From positions 1 through 64,000 of the forward strand of contig JAEMQU010000005.1 of the NCBI GenBank assembly GCA_016463705.1: a stretch of DNA of 64,000 nt, written 5' to 3'. The stretch is from Opitutales bacterium. GTDB taxonomy: Bacteria; Verrucomicrobiota; Verrucomicrobiia; Opitutales; UBA953. The notes under the pieces are model-generated. The model was given only the letters and a program-made list of their open reading frames with translations. It was not told where the DNA came from and did no database searches. This document shows, piece after piece, positions 28,201 through 36,479 of the stretch; position 1 is the first letter of the stretch; every line of letters starts with the position of its first letter. The translations under genes and the position numbers were made by a program.

Positions 28201-30726
28201 GAATGTGTTTCCGCTTATGCCCGGCAGTTCGTAGAACAATTACCTAAGCCAGATATCGATTCACTCTCCGGCTTACCGCCGACCGTCGCCATTGAACAAC
28301 GCGTCACCCGCGGCTCAGCCAAATCCACCGTCGCGACCGTTACCGAAGTAGCGCAATACCTCCGCGTCCTCTTTGCCCGAGCGGGGATTTTACACAGCCC
28401 TACGACGGGCGAGCCCTTAACGGAAATGACGGAAGATGCAGTCGTACGAATTATATCGAAAAATATTAAAAACTTAAAGCGGGGTAAAATTTTATTAGGC
28501 GCACCGCTTGTCCGTTCACGCAAAGGACATCACCGCCCACTCGCGGAATGGGCCGAGGCACATAGTTACACGCATTTACGCTGCGATGAGCAAATCATCC
28601 CCGTCGATGGGTTTAGCGGACTCGACCGTTATCGCGAACACGACGTCGATGTAATTCTAGCAACCATCAATCATGACGGGATTATTACGCACCCTGATGA
28701 AACCGAAGAAGAAGGTGAGGCCTCATTAAGAAATTTAATACGCAAGGCTCTAACTACCGGTAAAGGGGCCTGTCTTTTAATGAGCGAACAAGGGAAGCAA
28801 TTGGTCTATCTTTCAACATCAAGAAGCGATCCTGCGACGGGTGAGTCATTCCCCGAAGTTGACCCGAAACATTTATCGTGGAATTCACCGCGCGGATGGT
28901 GCCCTACTTGTCGAGGTCACGGACTAGAAGTCACGAAATTCTCTGCCGACGAAGAAGAAACGCTCAATGAGAATGCTCTCGGTGACCGCGTGAGTGATAG
29001 TGTTTGTCCCGATTGCCAAGGTCAACGACTCGGACCCATCGGTCGAGCGGTTAAACTTATCGGAACACAGGAACAAAAACTTTCGTTGCCTCAACTTCTC
29101 AAGCTTCAGCCAGACGAGGCCTTAAAGTTCCTAAAAAGTCTGCAGGGTGAACCCAGAGAAAAAGCCATCATACAAGCCTTGCTTCCCGAAATCTCGGCAC
29201 GTTTAAAATTTTTAAGTTCTGTGGGCTTAGGCTACCTCTCACTCGACCGCGGCGCGGATACACTCTCGGGTGGAGAGTCACAACGCATTCGCCTCGCCGC
29301 TCAACTCGGGTCCACCCTCTCCGGTGCGCTCTATATATTAGACGAGCCGAGTATTGGACTTCACCCACGTGATAACGATCGACTCATTGAATCCCTCAAA
29401 GAGTTGAGAAATCGAGGCAACACTGTCCTCGTGGTTGAACACGACGAAGATACCATGCGAGCCGCGGATAATATTATCGATATGGGTCCTGGGGCAGGCG
29501 TGCATGGCGGACAAATCATCGCGGAAGGAACTGCCACTGGTCTTGAAGCCAATAAGAAATCGGTTACCGGGCAGTCTCTCAAAACGGCTATCCCGCACCC
29601 ATTACGCGGAAGCCGCCGACCCATCGCTGAAAAAAATAATGCGCTTGAATGGGTGAAATTAAAAAATGCCTGCCTGCGAAATCTAAAAGGGTTTGATGTA
29701 AAATTCCCCGCTGCACGACTTTCCGTAGTTTGCGGAGTCTCCGGTGCGGGCAAAAGTACTTTAATGACCGACCTCATTGCGCCAGCGGCGGGTTGGGCAA
29801 TTTCCAAAAAGAAAGATGGCATAACCGGCAAAGAGGCACTCGCATTAATTTCTAATCAGGGAGAAATTTCTTTCCAGTCGATTTCGGGATTAAAATCATT
29901 TCGTCAATTAGTCATCGTTGACCAAGAACCCATCGGCAAGACACCACGATCCACCCCCGCCACCTATATTGGAGCGTGGGATATTATTCGTGAACGACTC
30001 GCCGCACTTCCCGAAGCTTCCATTCGCGGACATAATGCGAGTTTCTTTTCCTTCAATACATCGGGCGGACGCTGCGAAGCCTGCTCAGGTGCGGGTCGGA
30101 TTAAATTAGAAATGAGTTTCCTGCCCGACACCTACGTACCCTGCGAAGAATGTGGTAGTCAGCGTTATGGTAATGCCGCTCGGGCGATTCGCTGGAATGG
30201 AAAATCGGCGGGCGATTTATTAAATATGACTTTTGAAGAGGGAGCTGAGTTTTTCTCTTTTGATGTTAAATTAAAAGACCTCTGTGCCTTGATGACTAAA
30301 ACCGGCTTAGGATATTTAACCTTAGGTCAAAGCAGTCCGACACTCTCAGGCGGCGAGGCCCAAAGATTAAAGTTGGTGAGCGAATTAGCCAAAGGCCTAC
30401 CCACATTTAGAGAACGTGCGCGCGGACAAATCCGCCCCAACCTATATTTATTAGAAGAACCCACGATTGGGCTCCATCAATCCGACTGCAAAAAACTCAT
30501 CGAGTTACTGCATGCCTTAGTGGACCAAGGACACACCGTCATCGTGATTGAGCATCACCCCGATGTGATTGCGGAAGCTGATTGGGTCGTAGAGATCGGA
30601 CCCGAGGGCGGTCAGAACGGCGGACAGCTTTTGCATGCCGGAGACCCGGAAGCACTCGCAAAACGTAAAGATTCACCGACCGCACCTGCGTTAGCTGCTA
30701 CCTTAAAAAGAGGTAAGATAAAATAA
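25216..30726 (+). CDS. uvrA: tandem double-length excinuclease ABC subunit A
   Basis: DNA damage sensor of nucleotide excision repair. Two complete UvrA units are fused in 1836 residues, giving four ATPase cassettes. Walker A lies at about 36-44, 630-637, 972-979 and 1507-1514. Signature LSGGE lies at about 477, 816, 1350 and 1710. Walker B pairs are D503-E504, D845-E846, D1376-E1377 and, unusually, E1747-E1748 (LYLLEEPTIGLH). CxxC zinc modules such as CERCGGAG, CPSCNGKRF, CPTCRGHG and CEACSGAG accompany each cassette. The second unit starts near residue 944. I chose ATG 25216; TTG 25204 is in frame. Similar double UvrAs are known in Chlamydiae, Planctomycetes and Verrucomicrobia. Confidence 0.96.
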   Translation: MTTSRPNAIRLRGVRQNNLKGFDIDIPIGKLIVVTGLSGAGKSSLVFDTLHAEGQRRYVETFSPYVRQFLELLPAPALDSAENIRPSVAIKQGNTVRTSRSNVGTMTELCDWFKVWFAHRAQLIDPASGEPITPQGPDTAWEICLKKYRNQSVVVTFALQKPEGLTWEAIADEFIRAGFTRAYIKNKRISLGEDKIPEGESEILLIQDRVKIEPAANSRFHEATLSAFRLGGGRMRLINEDGSEIARFSEALESPVNGKKFRAATPALFSFNSPIGACACCKGFGRVIGLDWKKIIPKPDTTLAEGAIAPFQGAVYGESQKDLQRACKKKNIPMDVPWNKLSASHRKFIEEGDPTYESGEWESKWYGVRGFFRWLESSTYKMHVRMYLSRWRAYEECPQCHGKRFCAESLFWKWENKTLADLYAIPVKELKELLLPHAPKNSRHPANHALEAILARLGYLEAVGLNYLTLDRLSRTLSGGEIQRVNLTSCLGACLADTIFVLDEPSVGMHARDLSKMVTILRSLVDQGNTVVVVEHDESVMRAADWLIEIGPQPGAQGGYCLYQGKPDGILKIKESATGAWLSGKRKVEPRKIRPVTNATPRLRIENISINNLNNFSGTLPLGKLVGLCGVSGSGKSTLLHQVIGRGNLDDEDASNPLNGKLIFDVDPAEVAVIDQSPAARTSRSNPALYVGAWDAIRNLLGNSDAAKVAGLTPSHFSFNAGEGRCERCGGAGWETVEMQFVSDVALPCPSCNGKRFRDEILAFKFDGKSVADLLAMSVTEARVFLGGRTPASNQLSVLEEVGLGYLSMGQPLTTLSGGEAQRLKLVRYLSRLDPSKTGSLLLLDEPTTGLHREDVSKLIKLLQRLTDAGHSLIVVEHHLDVLKSCDWLVEIGPEAGPQGGKLIAEGTPEVVAQGKTTTGKYLALEDKAFDTKTNYVSAPRPTAITLTGAREHNLKNISVKIPHGSLSVMTGVSGSGKSTLAFDILFAEGQRRFLECVSAYARQFVEQLPKPDIDSLSGLPPTVAIEQRVTRGSAKSTVATVTEVAQYLRVLFARAGILHSPTTGEPLTEMTEDAVVRIISKNIKNLKRGKILLGAPLVRSRKGHHRPLAEWAEAHSYTHLRCDEQIIPVDGFSGLDRYREHDVDVILATINHDGIITHPDETEEEGEASLRNLIRKALTTGKGACLLMSEQGKQLVYLSTSRSDPATGESFPEVDPKHLSWNSPRGWCPTCRGHGLEVTKFSADEEETLNENALGDRVSDSVCPDCQGQRLGPIGRAVKLIGTQEQKLSLPQLLKLQPDEALKFLKSLQGEPREKAIIQALLPEISARLKFLSSVGLGYLSLDRGADTLSGGESQRIRLAAQLGSTLSGALYILDEPSIGLHPRDNDRLIESLKELRNRGNTVLVVEHDEDTMRAADNIIDMGPGAGVHGGQIIAEGTATGLEANKKSVTGQSLKTAIPHPLRGSRRPIAEKNNALEWVKLKNACLRNLKGFDVKFPAARLSVVCGVSGAGKSTLMTDLIAPAAGWAISKKKDGITGKEALALISNQGEISFQSISGLKSFRQLVIVDQEPIGKTPRSTPATYIGAWDIIRERLAALPEASIRGHNASFFSFNTSGGRCEACSGAGRIKLEMSFLPDTYVPCEECGSQRYGNAARAIRWNGKSAGDLLNMTFEEGAEFFSFDVKLKDLCALMTKTGLGYLTLGQSSPTLSGGEAQRLKLVSELAKGLPTFRERARGQIRPNLYLLEEPTIGLHQSDCKKLIELLHALVDQGHTVIVIEHHPDVIAEADWVVEIGPEGGQNGGQLLHAGDPEALAKRKDSPTAPALAATLKRGKIK

Positions 30727-30768
30727 ATTGGCTTAAGTCATTTAATTGAATGAAATGCTTATAGGTTA

Positions 30769-31518
30769 ATGAATTCCAAACGTACCATTCTACTTGGGGT
30801 AAATATCGATCACGCCGCTACGCTGCGCCAAGCTCGCTATCGCGGCGTACATCAATCCATCCACGCTGAACCCAGTCCAGTATCCTTCGCCCGCGAATCA
30901 CTTCTGGCGGGAGCGGACGGCATTACCGTGCACCTCCGTGAAGATCGTCGACACATTCAAGAAGAAGACGTCTACGCCATCGCACAACTTCCTGGTGTAC
31001 GGTTAAATTTAGAAATGGCCTGCACTGCCGAAATGGTAGTCTTCGCCAAAAAACTTAAGCCTGCGGCCGTGTGCCTGGTTCCTGAATCCAGAGAAGAAGT
31101 TACCACTGAAGGTGGCTTAGATGTAGTTAAACAATTTGCACGAGTAAAAGAAACGGTGCAGGCACTTAAAGCGGCAGGATGCGAAGTATCCCTTTTTATT
31201 GAGGCGAACGCTCAACAGATTGAAGCAGCGCATTCGACCGGTGCACCTGTCGTCGAACTCCACACGGGCGCCTTTGCCAATGCTTGGAAAACTCCCGCCG
31301 CCGATAAAGAATTTGAACGCCTTCGCCTCGGGTGCGAAAAAGCCAAACAGCTCGGGTTAATTGTGAACGCGGGGCATGGAATTAATTATGATAATATTAA
31401 AAAGATTATCACCCTGCCCCATCTAAACGAACTTAACATCGGACACACCATTGTCTCGCGGGCCTTGATGATTGGAGTCCGTCCCGCAGTGGCCGAAATG
31501 AAAGCCCATATTTCATGA
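30769..31518 (+). CDS. pdxJ: pyridoxine 5'-phosphate synthase
   Basis: Condenses 3-amino-1-hydroxyacetone phosphate with deoxyxylulose 5-phosphate to form pyridoxine 5'-phosphate (vitamin B6, DXP-dependent route). The 249-residue TIM barrel shows GVNIDHAATLRQARY, GADGITVHLREDRRHIQ, NLEMACTAEM, VELHTGAFANA and VNAGHGINYDN, then LNIGHTIVSRAL. It overlaps acpS by 4 bases, a pairing seen in many bacteria. Confidence 0.96.
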   Translation: MNSKRTILLGVNIDHAATLRQARYRGVHQSIHAEPSPVSFARESLLAGADGITVHLREDRRHIQEEDVYAIAQLPGVRLNLEMACTAEMVVFAKKLKPAAVCLVPESREEVTTEGGLDVVKQFARVKETVQALKAAGCEVSLFIEANAQQIEAAHSTGAPVVELHTGAFANAWKTPAADKEFERLRLGCEKAKQLGLIVNAGHGINYDNIKKIITLPHLNELNIGHTIVSRALMIGVRPAVAEMKAHIS

Positions 31519-31910
31519 ACCTCAACGGAGGCAATGTAATCGGGGTTGGCGTAGACCTCACTGAGATTTCGCGTATTCGGGCGGCTCATCAAAAACACGG
31601 ACAAAGTTTTCTGGATAAAATTTTTACTGCCGACGAACAGGCTTTTTGCCTAACCAAAGCCGATCCCTATCCATCACTCGCTGCAAGATTTGCCGCGAAG
31701 GAAGCGGTAAGCAAAGCGCTCGGAACAGGCTTTAGTGAAAAATTTTTATTAACCAGCTGCAGTATTAAAACCGGCACTGAGGGTGAACCGATTGTGGTGC
31801 TCGATGACAACGCGAAAACTCTTGTTCACGAAAAAGGTGCGACCCAAGTATTAGTTTCCTTAACGCATACCGATCAACTAGCCGAAGCTTTCGCTGTTTT
31901 AGTAAAATAA
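31515..31910 (+). CDS. acpS: holo-[acyl-carrier-protein] synthase
   Basis: Transfers 4'-phosphopantetheine from CoA to acyl carrier protein. The 131 residues have the metal-binding Asp in GVGVDLTEISRI and the Glu in ARFAAKEAVSKALGTG, then LVSLTHTDQLAEAFAV. It is translationally coupled to pdxJ through an ATGA overlap. Confidence 0.95.
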   Translation: MNLNGGNVIGVGVDLTEISRIRAAHQKHGQSFLDKIFTADEQAFCLTKADPYPSLAARFAAKEAVSKALGTGFSEKFLLTSCSIKTGTEGEPIVVLDDNAKTLVHEKGATQVLVSLTHTDQLAEAFAVLVK

Positions 31911-31911
31911 A

Positions 31912-32019
31912 ATGCTATCCGCGTATCGACTTCCTGTCTTGTCCTGCGGTGAGTCCGCCGCAGTTGAGGCGGTGAGAACTACCCAGATTCTGTCTGAGTT
32001 ATCCAAGGCCTTGAAGTGA
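31912..32019 (+). pseudogene. 35-codon open frame, possible remnant of an nnr (YjeF)-type gene
   Basis: Immediately after the acpS stop, an ATG opens 35 codons (MLSAYRLPVLSCGESAAVEA and 15 more residues) ending in TGA. The start LPVLSCGESAAVEA resembles what I recall of NAD(P)H-hydrate epimerase N-termini, and that gene often lies between acpS and dprA. No further match to that enzyme follows, so a decayed N-terminal fragment is possible. It may equally be a chance frame or a short peptide. The 122-base gap holds nothing else. Confidence 0.25.
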
Positions 32020-32032
32020 AATTCTTCTTGGC

Positions 32033-33127
32033 TTGGGTCGTGCGGTGCTTCCCTTGCCTCAAGACTTTCGAACGCAGTGTCTGCTTCTAAACGGCTTATC
32101 CCAAGTCGGTCCAGTCACGGTCCGACGCCTGCGAGAAAGTTTCGGCAATGACTTATCCGCAGCTTTATCAGCTTCGGCGAATGAATTACGAAAAGTTAAA
32201 GGGCTAACCGAGCCCACCATTCGCTCTCTGCAGGAGAAAAACTTCGATTGGGTGAAAGAGTTAAGCGAAGTCGAAAACTATGGTTTTAAAATTATCGATG
32301 AAACTTCAGTGGAGTGGCCGCAGTCCCTCCAACAATTATGGGATCCACCGCTAGTCCTCTACGTGGATGGTCATGCCTTACCTAATGAAAAATCTATTGC
32401 GATTATTGGGTCGAGACACTGTTCGCCCTACGGAACTTATTTAGCCCATCACTTCGCTCAAGAATTAGCGAAGTTGGGTTGGTGGATTGTGAGTGGTATG
32501 GCACGAGGAGTCGATTTTGCAGCGCACGAAGGCGCGCTGAGCGTCGACGGAAAAACGGCCGCCATCTTAGGTCATGGAATTAATCTAACCTATCCGCCTG
32601 AAGCGCTTACCCTCCGTAAAAAAATCGCCGAGAGTGGATGCATTATTTCAGAGTTTCCGCTGGGGCGGCCGGCTGATCGACAAAGTTTTCCACAACGCAA
32701 TCGCCTCGTGGCCGGACTCGTTAAAGCAGTCATTATTATCGAAACGGATGTGGACGGAGGGAGTATGATTACCGCTCGATTTGCTGGAGACTTAGGAAAA
32801 ACACTTTTGGTTGTGCCTGGGCGAATCGACAGTCCTACCAGTCGCGGATGCCATCAACTAATACGTGATGGAGCGACGTTGGTGAGTTCACTCGATGATA
32901 TTTTATCGGAAATCGGAGAACAACGTGGACAGCTACAAATCTCTTTCGAACAAATGGACCCCGCAGACAGTCATTGGTTAAAACATTTTAAAGGCGGAAC
33001 CATTCATGATGCAGAATCACTTTCGGTGGTGGCAAATTGTTCACTCGCGGATGCCGCGAGTACACTCACGCTTTTAGAAATACAAGGTAAGCTGCAACGT
33101 CGCAGTGATGGACGTCACGAAAGATGA
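32033..33127 (+). CDS. dprA: DNA-processing protein DprA
   Basis: Binds incoming single-stranded DNA during transformation and loads RecA. The order is an N-terminal helix-hairpin-helix region (VGPVTVRRLRESFGN), the Rossmann-like core with IIGSRHCSPYGTYLAHHFAQ, VSGMARGVDFAAHEGAL, SFPQRNRLVAGLVKAVIIIE and GGSMITARFAGDLGK, and a C-terminal winged-helix-like segment to residue 364. There is no ATG: the start is TTG 32033, GTG 32045 or TTG 32054, and it cannot be decided. It is probably in the pdxJ-acpS transcript. Confidence 0.92.
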   Translation: MGRAVLPLPQDFRTQCLLLNGLSQVGPVTVRRLRESFGNDLSAALSASANELRKVKGLTEPTIRSLQEKNFDWVKELSEVENYGFKIIDETSVEWPQSLQQLWDPPLVLYVDGHALPNEKSIAIIGSRHCSPYGTYLAHHFAQELAKLGWWIVSGMARGVDFAAHEGALSVDGKTAAILGHGINLTYPPEALTLRKKIAESGCIISEFPLGRPADRQSFPQRNRLVAGLVKAVIIIETDVDGGSMITARFAGDLGKTLLVVPGRIDSPTSRGCHQLIRDGATLVSSLDDILSEIGEQRGQLQISFEQMDPADSHWLKHFKGGTIHDAESLSVVANCSLADAASTLTLLEIQGKLQRRSDGRHER

Positions 33128-33130
33128 TGA

Positions 33131-33775
33131 CTATAGATAAACTTTATAACCATCAGCCACATCAACCGTCGTGGTTATTTTTGAGCCTGTGAGCCAATCG
33201 ATTACCGCTTTAGGTTTAGCTAAAAAATCTCTCAAGAAATTGAAATAGGCAGTCGGCTCATATCCAAAGTCGGCACTATACGACAAGGCTTGGTATTGAT
33301 TGGTGGAAATTCGATCCGTAAACCAAAGTGCACGATCGCAATGCCAACCTTGAGAAACATAAATAATAGTTGCGTACGGAAAAACCGCAGCGGCCCGTTT
33401 TACGGAATCGAGCGTTCTCCATCCATACGGATCCAAAACAATCGGCGTGGTGACTCCCGCTTCGCGCAATCGATCGGCCATCGTGCGGGCCTGAGAATTT
33501 AAACCCGACGTCACCACTAATTTAATTTTTCCGGTGCGACAGAGTTGAGCAGCTGCCTCGATTCTTAATTTAAAACACTCACTTAATTTTCCCGTCTTTT
33601 CGTCGCGCTCATCCAGACCCAATAAAACCAGAACGGCATCTTGAGGAATTCGATCTGGGGTATTTCTCAAATCACGACCCCATCCAGCGGACCAAATCCA
33701 CAAATTGGAGATGATAAAGAAAGCTGAGAGTAGACCGGAGACCCAAAGAATTATCCTTCTAAGTGTCGGGCCCAT
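33131..33775 (-). CDS. SanA/YdcF-like DUF218 envelope protein
   Basis: The 214-residue protein has one N-terminal membrane anchor (residues about 7-28) and a DUF218 domain facing the periplasm. The motifs are AVLVLLGLDERD, LVVTSGLNSQARTMADRLREAG and DPYGWRTLDSVKRAA, the last being the family's G.RTLDS core. SanA proteins affect envelope barrier function; the exact reaction is not known. The stop codon lies 3 bases from that of the convergent dprA. Confidence 0.75.
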   Translation of the reverse strand: MGPTLRRIILWVSGLLSAFFIISNLWIWSAGWGRDLRNTPDRIPQDAVLVLLGLDERDEKTGKLSECFKLRIEAAAQLCRTGKIKLVVTSGLNSQARTMADRLREAGVTTPIVLDPYGWRTLDSVKRAAAVFPYATIIYVSQGWHCDRALWFTDRISTNQYQALSYSADFGYEPTAYFNFLRDFLAKPKAVIDWLTGSKITTTVDVADGYKVYL

Positions 33776-33810
33776 AGCGATACACTAACCCAAAAATTAG
33801 CCCCTAAAAG

Positions 33811-33844
33811 CGTAAATTTCACTTAAATTTGCTTAAATTTAAGC
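33811..33844. promoter_or_regulatory. phased AAATTT tracts and 14-bp palindrome upstream of the sigma-54 activator
   Basis: TAAATTT occurs at 33813-33819, 33824-33830 and 33834-33840, spaced 11 and 10 bases apart, about one helical turn. The last copy lies in the perfect palindrome GCTTAAATTTAAGC at 33831-33844. Phased AAATTT tracts are known to curve DNA. The element sits about 80-110 bases before the predicted sigma-54 transcription start, where activator sites and bends are usual. Use as an operator is inference. Confidence 0.5.
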
Positions 33845-33897
33845 AGAATCGGTTGCTAATAGTAGGTTTAGTGACAATAAATACACGGGTATGTTTC

Positions 33898-33912
33898 TGG
33901 CACGCTTACTGC
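33898..33912 (+). promoter_or_regulatory. sigma-54 (-24/-12) promoter
   Basis: TGGCACGCTTACTGC matches the consensus TGGCACG-N4-TTGC at all positions but one, with GG and GC separated by exactly 10 bases. The expected start site is near 33924, only 2 bases before the ATG of the downstream sigma-54 activator gene. That would make an autoregulated and practically leaderless transcript. A sigma-70-like TTGCTA / AATAAA pair with a 17-base spacer upstream is an alternative. Confidence 0.6.
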
Positions 33913-33925
33913 CTACTTTTACTCA

Positions 33926-35425
33926 ATGAGTGCAACAATCAACAGTGCTAAAGTTCTAATCATCGATGATGACAAAGACCTACGCTATTCCCTTCGTCGT
34001 GCGTTAGCTGGGCAGGGTCACAATGTTTTAGAAGCGGACAGCGGCGAATCCGGTGTTGCTTTAGCGAAACGCGAGCAACCCGATGTCATTCTCTTAGATA
34101 ATCGCATGAGCGGAATCTCGGGAATCGAAACCCTCCAGATGCTTCGTGGTGCACAGCCTCAAGCGATGGTGATTTTAATGACAGCGTTTGGAACAACCCA
34201 GACTGCGATCGAAGCGATGAAGTTCGGTGCGTACGATTACGTGATGAAGCCTTTCGACCAAGCGAAGCTCATCGCACTCGTTGATCGAGCACTCGGGGCG
34301 CGACGTGATTTAAGTTCCGCAACAAAAGCCGGACGTTCCTTAGTGAATCCGGCCGACTACAAAGAAGGCCTCGTGGGAAGTTCCGAGCCCATGCAGGAAG
34401 TGCTTAAATCGATTGGCCAAGTAGCCGCGAGCGATGCCACGGTATTAATCACAGGTGAAAGTGGTACAGGAAAAGAATTGGTCGCACGCTGTATCGCCCA
34501 ACACTCACTCCGCGCCAAAGGTCCTTTCATCGCAGTCAATTGTGCCGCAATTCCCGAAAACTTAATTGAGTCAGAATTGTTCGGACACGAGAAAGGTTCG
34601 TTCACGGGAGCGACCAATCAGAAGCCTGGAAAGTTTGAGCTCTGTGATGGTGGAACTATTTTCCTCGATGAAATCGGAGATATGTCACTCCCCACGCAAA
34701 CGAAAGTATTACGTGCGATTCAAGATGGGGAAATTCAGCGCGTCGGCGGAACTACTACTTTAAAAGTCAGTGTGCGCTTAGTCGCAGCGACAAATAAAGA
34801 TCTCGAAGCGATGGTCGCCTCCCGACAATTCCGCGAAGATCTTTTTTATCGCCTCAATGTTTTCCGTATCCGCCTCCCCGCCCTGCGTGACAGAAAAGAT
34901 GATATCCCCTTACTCGTTGATTACATGCTTCAACGCCAAGCCGCTGCCCGCAAAGGCAAACCGAAGCGCCTATCCAATGAAGCATTAGAAAAACTCATCG
35001 CACATGATTGGCCAGGAAATGTGCGTGAACTCGAGAACGTGATTCAACGCGCTAATGTCATTGCGAAAGGCGAAACCATCTTAGCCAAAGATTTACCGCA
35101 AGAGGTTACCAGTCCACGCCGCTCAGCACCTAAGACAACCCTTACAGCAAGCCCTGCGGCGACCGTGCTGATTCAACCTGAAGTCAGCGTCGTCGTAGCA
35201 GCCGCTCCGTCATCGCAATCTTTATACGACACCATCTATAAACAGAATCGTATCGATGACGGTAGAAATATCTTAAATACCATTGAGATTGAACTGATTA
35301 AGCGAGCGATGGATGAAACTCGGGGCAACCAACTACGTTCTTCTATCATTCTAGGCATCAATCGATCCACCCTGAAAAAGCGTCTCCTGGAGATGCAGCA
35401 GGCGGGTATCAAGTTCTTCACCTAA
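33926..35425 (+). CDS. sigma-54-dependent response regulator (NtrC family)
   Basis: The 499-residue activator has three parts. A receiver domain (1-125) carries the acidic pocket and phospho-acceptor Asp58 (ILLDNRM). The AAA+ domain has Walker A GESGTGKE at about 177-184, the sigma-54 contact loop GSFTGA at 224-229 (usual form GAFTGA) and Walker [15 protein letters not shown]-terminal Fis-type helix-turn-helix ([20 protein letters not shown]) binds DNA. About 55 Ala/Pro/Thr-rich residues link the last two. No histidine kinase lies beside it, so its signal is unknown. A sigma-54 promoter directly upstream suggests autoregulation. Confidence 0.94.
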   Translation: MSATINSAKVLIIDDDKDLRYSLRRALAGQGHNVLEADSGESGVALAKREQPDVILLDNRMSGISGIETLQMLRGAQPQAMVILMTAFGTTQTAIEAMKFGAYDYVMKPFDQAKLIALVDRALGARRDLSSATKAGRSLVNPADYKEGLVGSSEPMQEVLKSIGQVAASDATVLITGESGTGKELVARCIAQHSLRAKGPFIAVNCAAIPENLIESELFGHEKGSFTGATNQKPGKFELCDGGTIFLDEIGDMSLPTQTKVLRAIQDGEIQRVGGTTTLKVSVRLVAATNKDLEAMVASRQFREDLFYRLNVFRIRLPALRDRKDDIPLLVDYMLQRQAAARKGKPKRLSNEALEKLIAHDWPGNVRELENVIQRANVIAKGETILAKDLPQEVTSPRRSAPKTTLTASPAATVLIQPEVSVVVAAAPSSQSLYDTIYKQNRIDDGRNILNTIEIELIKRAMDETRGNQLRSSIILGINRSTLKKRLLEMQQAGIKFFT

Positions 35426-35465
35426 AAGGTTTTACTCGCTAAGTTTTTTGGTGTTAAAGAATTCT

Positions 35466-36479
35466 ATGCGCCCCACCGTATGGATTCCCTTAATCCTTTG
35501 CGTCATTGTTGCTGGATGTTCCACGACACCCGACAGCGGACTTAACGTTAAATCGTTTAATGATCGCGGCGTGATGATGTACGCTGACGTCACCCACGGG
35601 AAAGCTCCTTACGCCAAAGACCCAACGGTTATTAAATTTAAGGGTAAATATTGGATGTATTATTCGGTACCCGAACTGGAAGGCATGCTCGGCTGGAGAA
35701 TTGGTATTGCGAATAGCGACGACCTCATTGTTTGGAAAAAAGTAGGGATGATCCAACCGGAGCAAAAAGTGGAGGCTAACGGCTTCTGTGCTCCTGCTGC
35801 CATTATTCTTAACGGTAAAATAAATATCTTTTATCAAAGTTACGGAAATAAAAAACTGGATGCCATTTGTCACGCCTGGTCAGAAGACGGAATTAATTTC
35901 ACGCGCAACCCCGCTAACCCTATTTTTCGACCGCATGGCGATTGGACCTGTGGACGAGCGATTGACGCCGAAGCCTTCGTCGATGGCGACCGCCTCCTGC
36001 TTTATTTCGCCTCCCGCGATGTCAGCTATAAAATCCAGCTTATCGGTGTAGCCGCGGCACCTCTGAACTCTGACTTATCTCCGAGTCAGTGGACGCAACT
36101 CGTCGATGCTCCGATTTTAAAACCCACTTTAGATTGGGAAAAAAACTGTATCGAAGCAGCGAGTATCATCAAACGTGATAATATCTTTTATATGTTTTAC
36201 GCGGGAGCTTATAATAATGAGCCGCAGCAAATCGGAGTCGCAAAAAGCACGGATGGCGTTCAATGGGAACGCTTGAGCGATCAGCCTCTTTTAACGAATG
36301 GTAAACCGGGCAGTTGGAATTCTAGTGAGTCGGGTCACCCAGGAATTTTCCATGACACCGACGGACAGGATTATTTATTTTATCAAGGCAACAACGACAA
36401 AGGCAAAACTTGGTATCTGTCCTTTGTTAAAATCGGCTGGAAAGACGGCCGACCGTTTGTCATCGAGAGTTCGAAGTAA
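35466..36479 (+). CDS. lipoprotein with five-bladed beta-propeller (GH43/GH117-like)
   Basis: The signal peptide ends in a lipobox (VAGC, Cys18), so the protein is probably lipid-anchored in the outer or inner membrane. The 320-residue remainder has repeated propeller blades typical of glycoside hydrolase clans: KDPTVIKFKGKYWMYYS, CAPAAIILNGKINIFYQSYG, DAEAFVDGDRLLLYFASRD, EAASIIKRDNIFYMFYAGAY and GHPGIFHDTDGQDYLFYQG. Catalytic acids cannot be assigned with certainty; the Asp of the first blade and the Glu of IEAASI are candidates. Substrate unknown. I chose ATG 35466; TTG 35448 and GTG 35451 are in frame. Confidence 0.8.
   Translation: MRPTVWIPLILCVIVAGCSTTPDSGLNVKSFNDRGVMMYADVTHGKAPYAKDPTVIKFKGKYWMYYSVPELEGMLGWRIGIANSDDLIVWKKVGMIQPEQKVEANGFCAPAAIILNGKINIFYQSYGNKKLDAICHAWSEDGINFTRNPANPIFRPHGDWTCGRAIDAEAFVDGDRLLLYFASRDVSYKIQLIGVAAAPLNSDLSPSQWTQLVDAPILKPTLDWEKNCIEAASIIKRDNIFYMFYAGAYNNEPQQIGVAKSTDGVQWERLSDQPLLTNGKPGSWNSSESGHPGIFHDTDGQDYLFYQGNNDKGKTWYLSFVKIGWKDGRPFVIESSK

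Noticed and set aside
29361..29831. Long open frame antisense to uvrA (156 codons)
   Set aside because: It lies wholly opposite a conserved ATPase cassette and has the Pro/Ser/Arg-rich composition of a shadow frame, with no recognisable domain.
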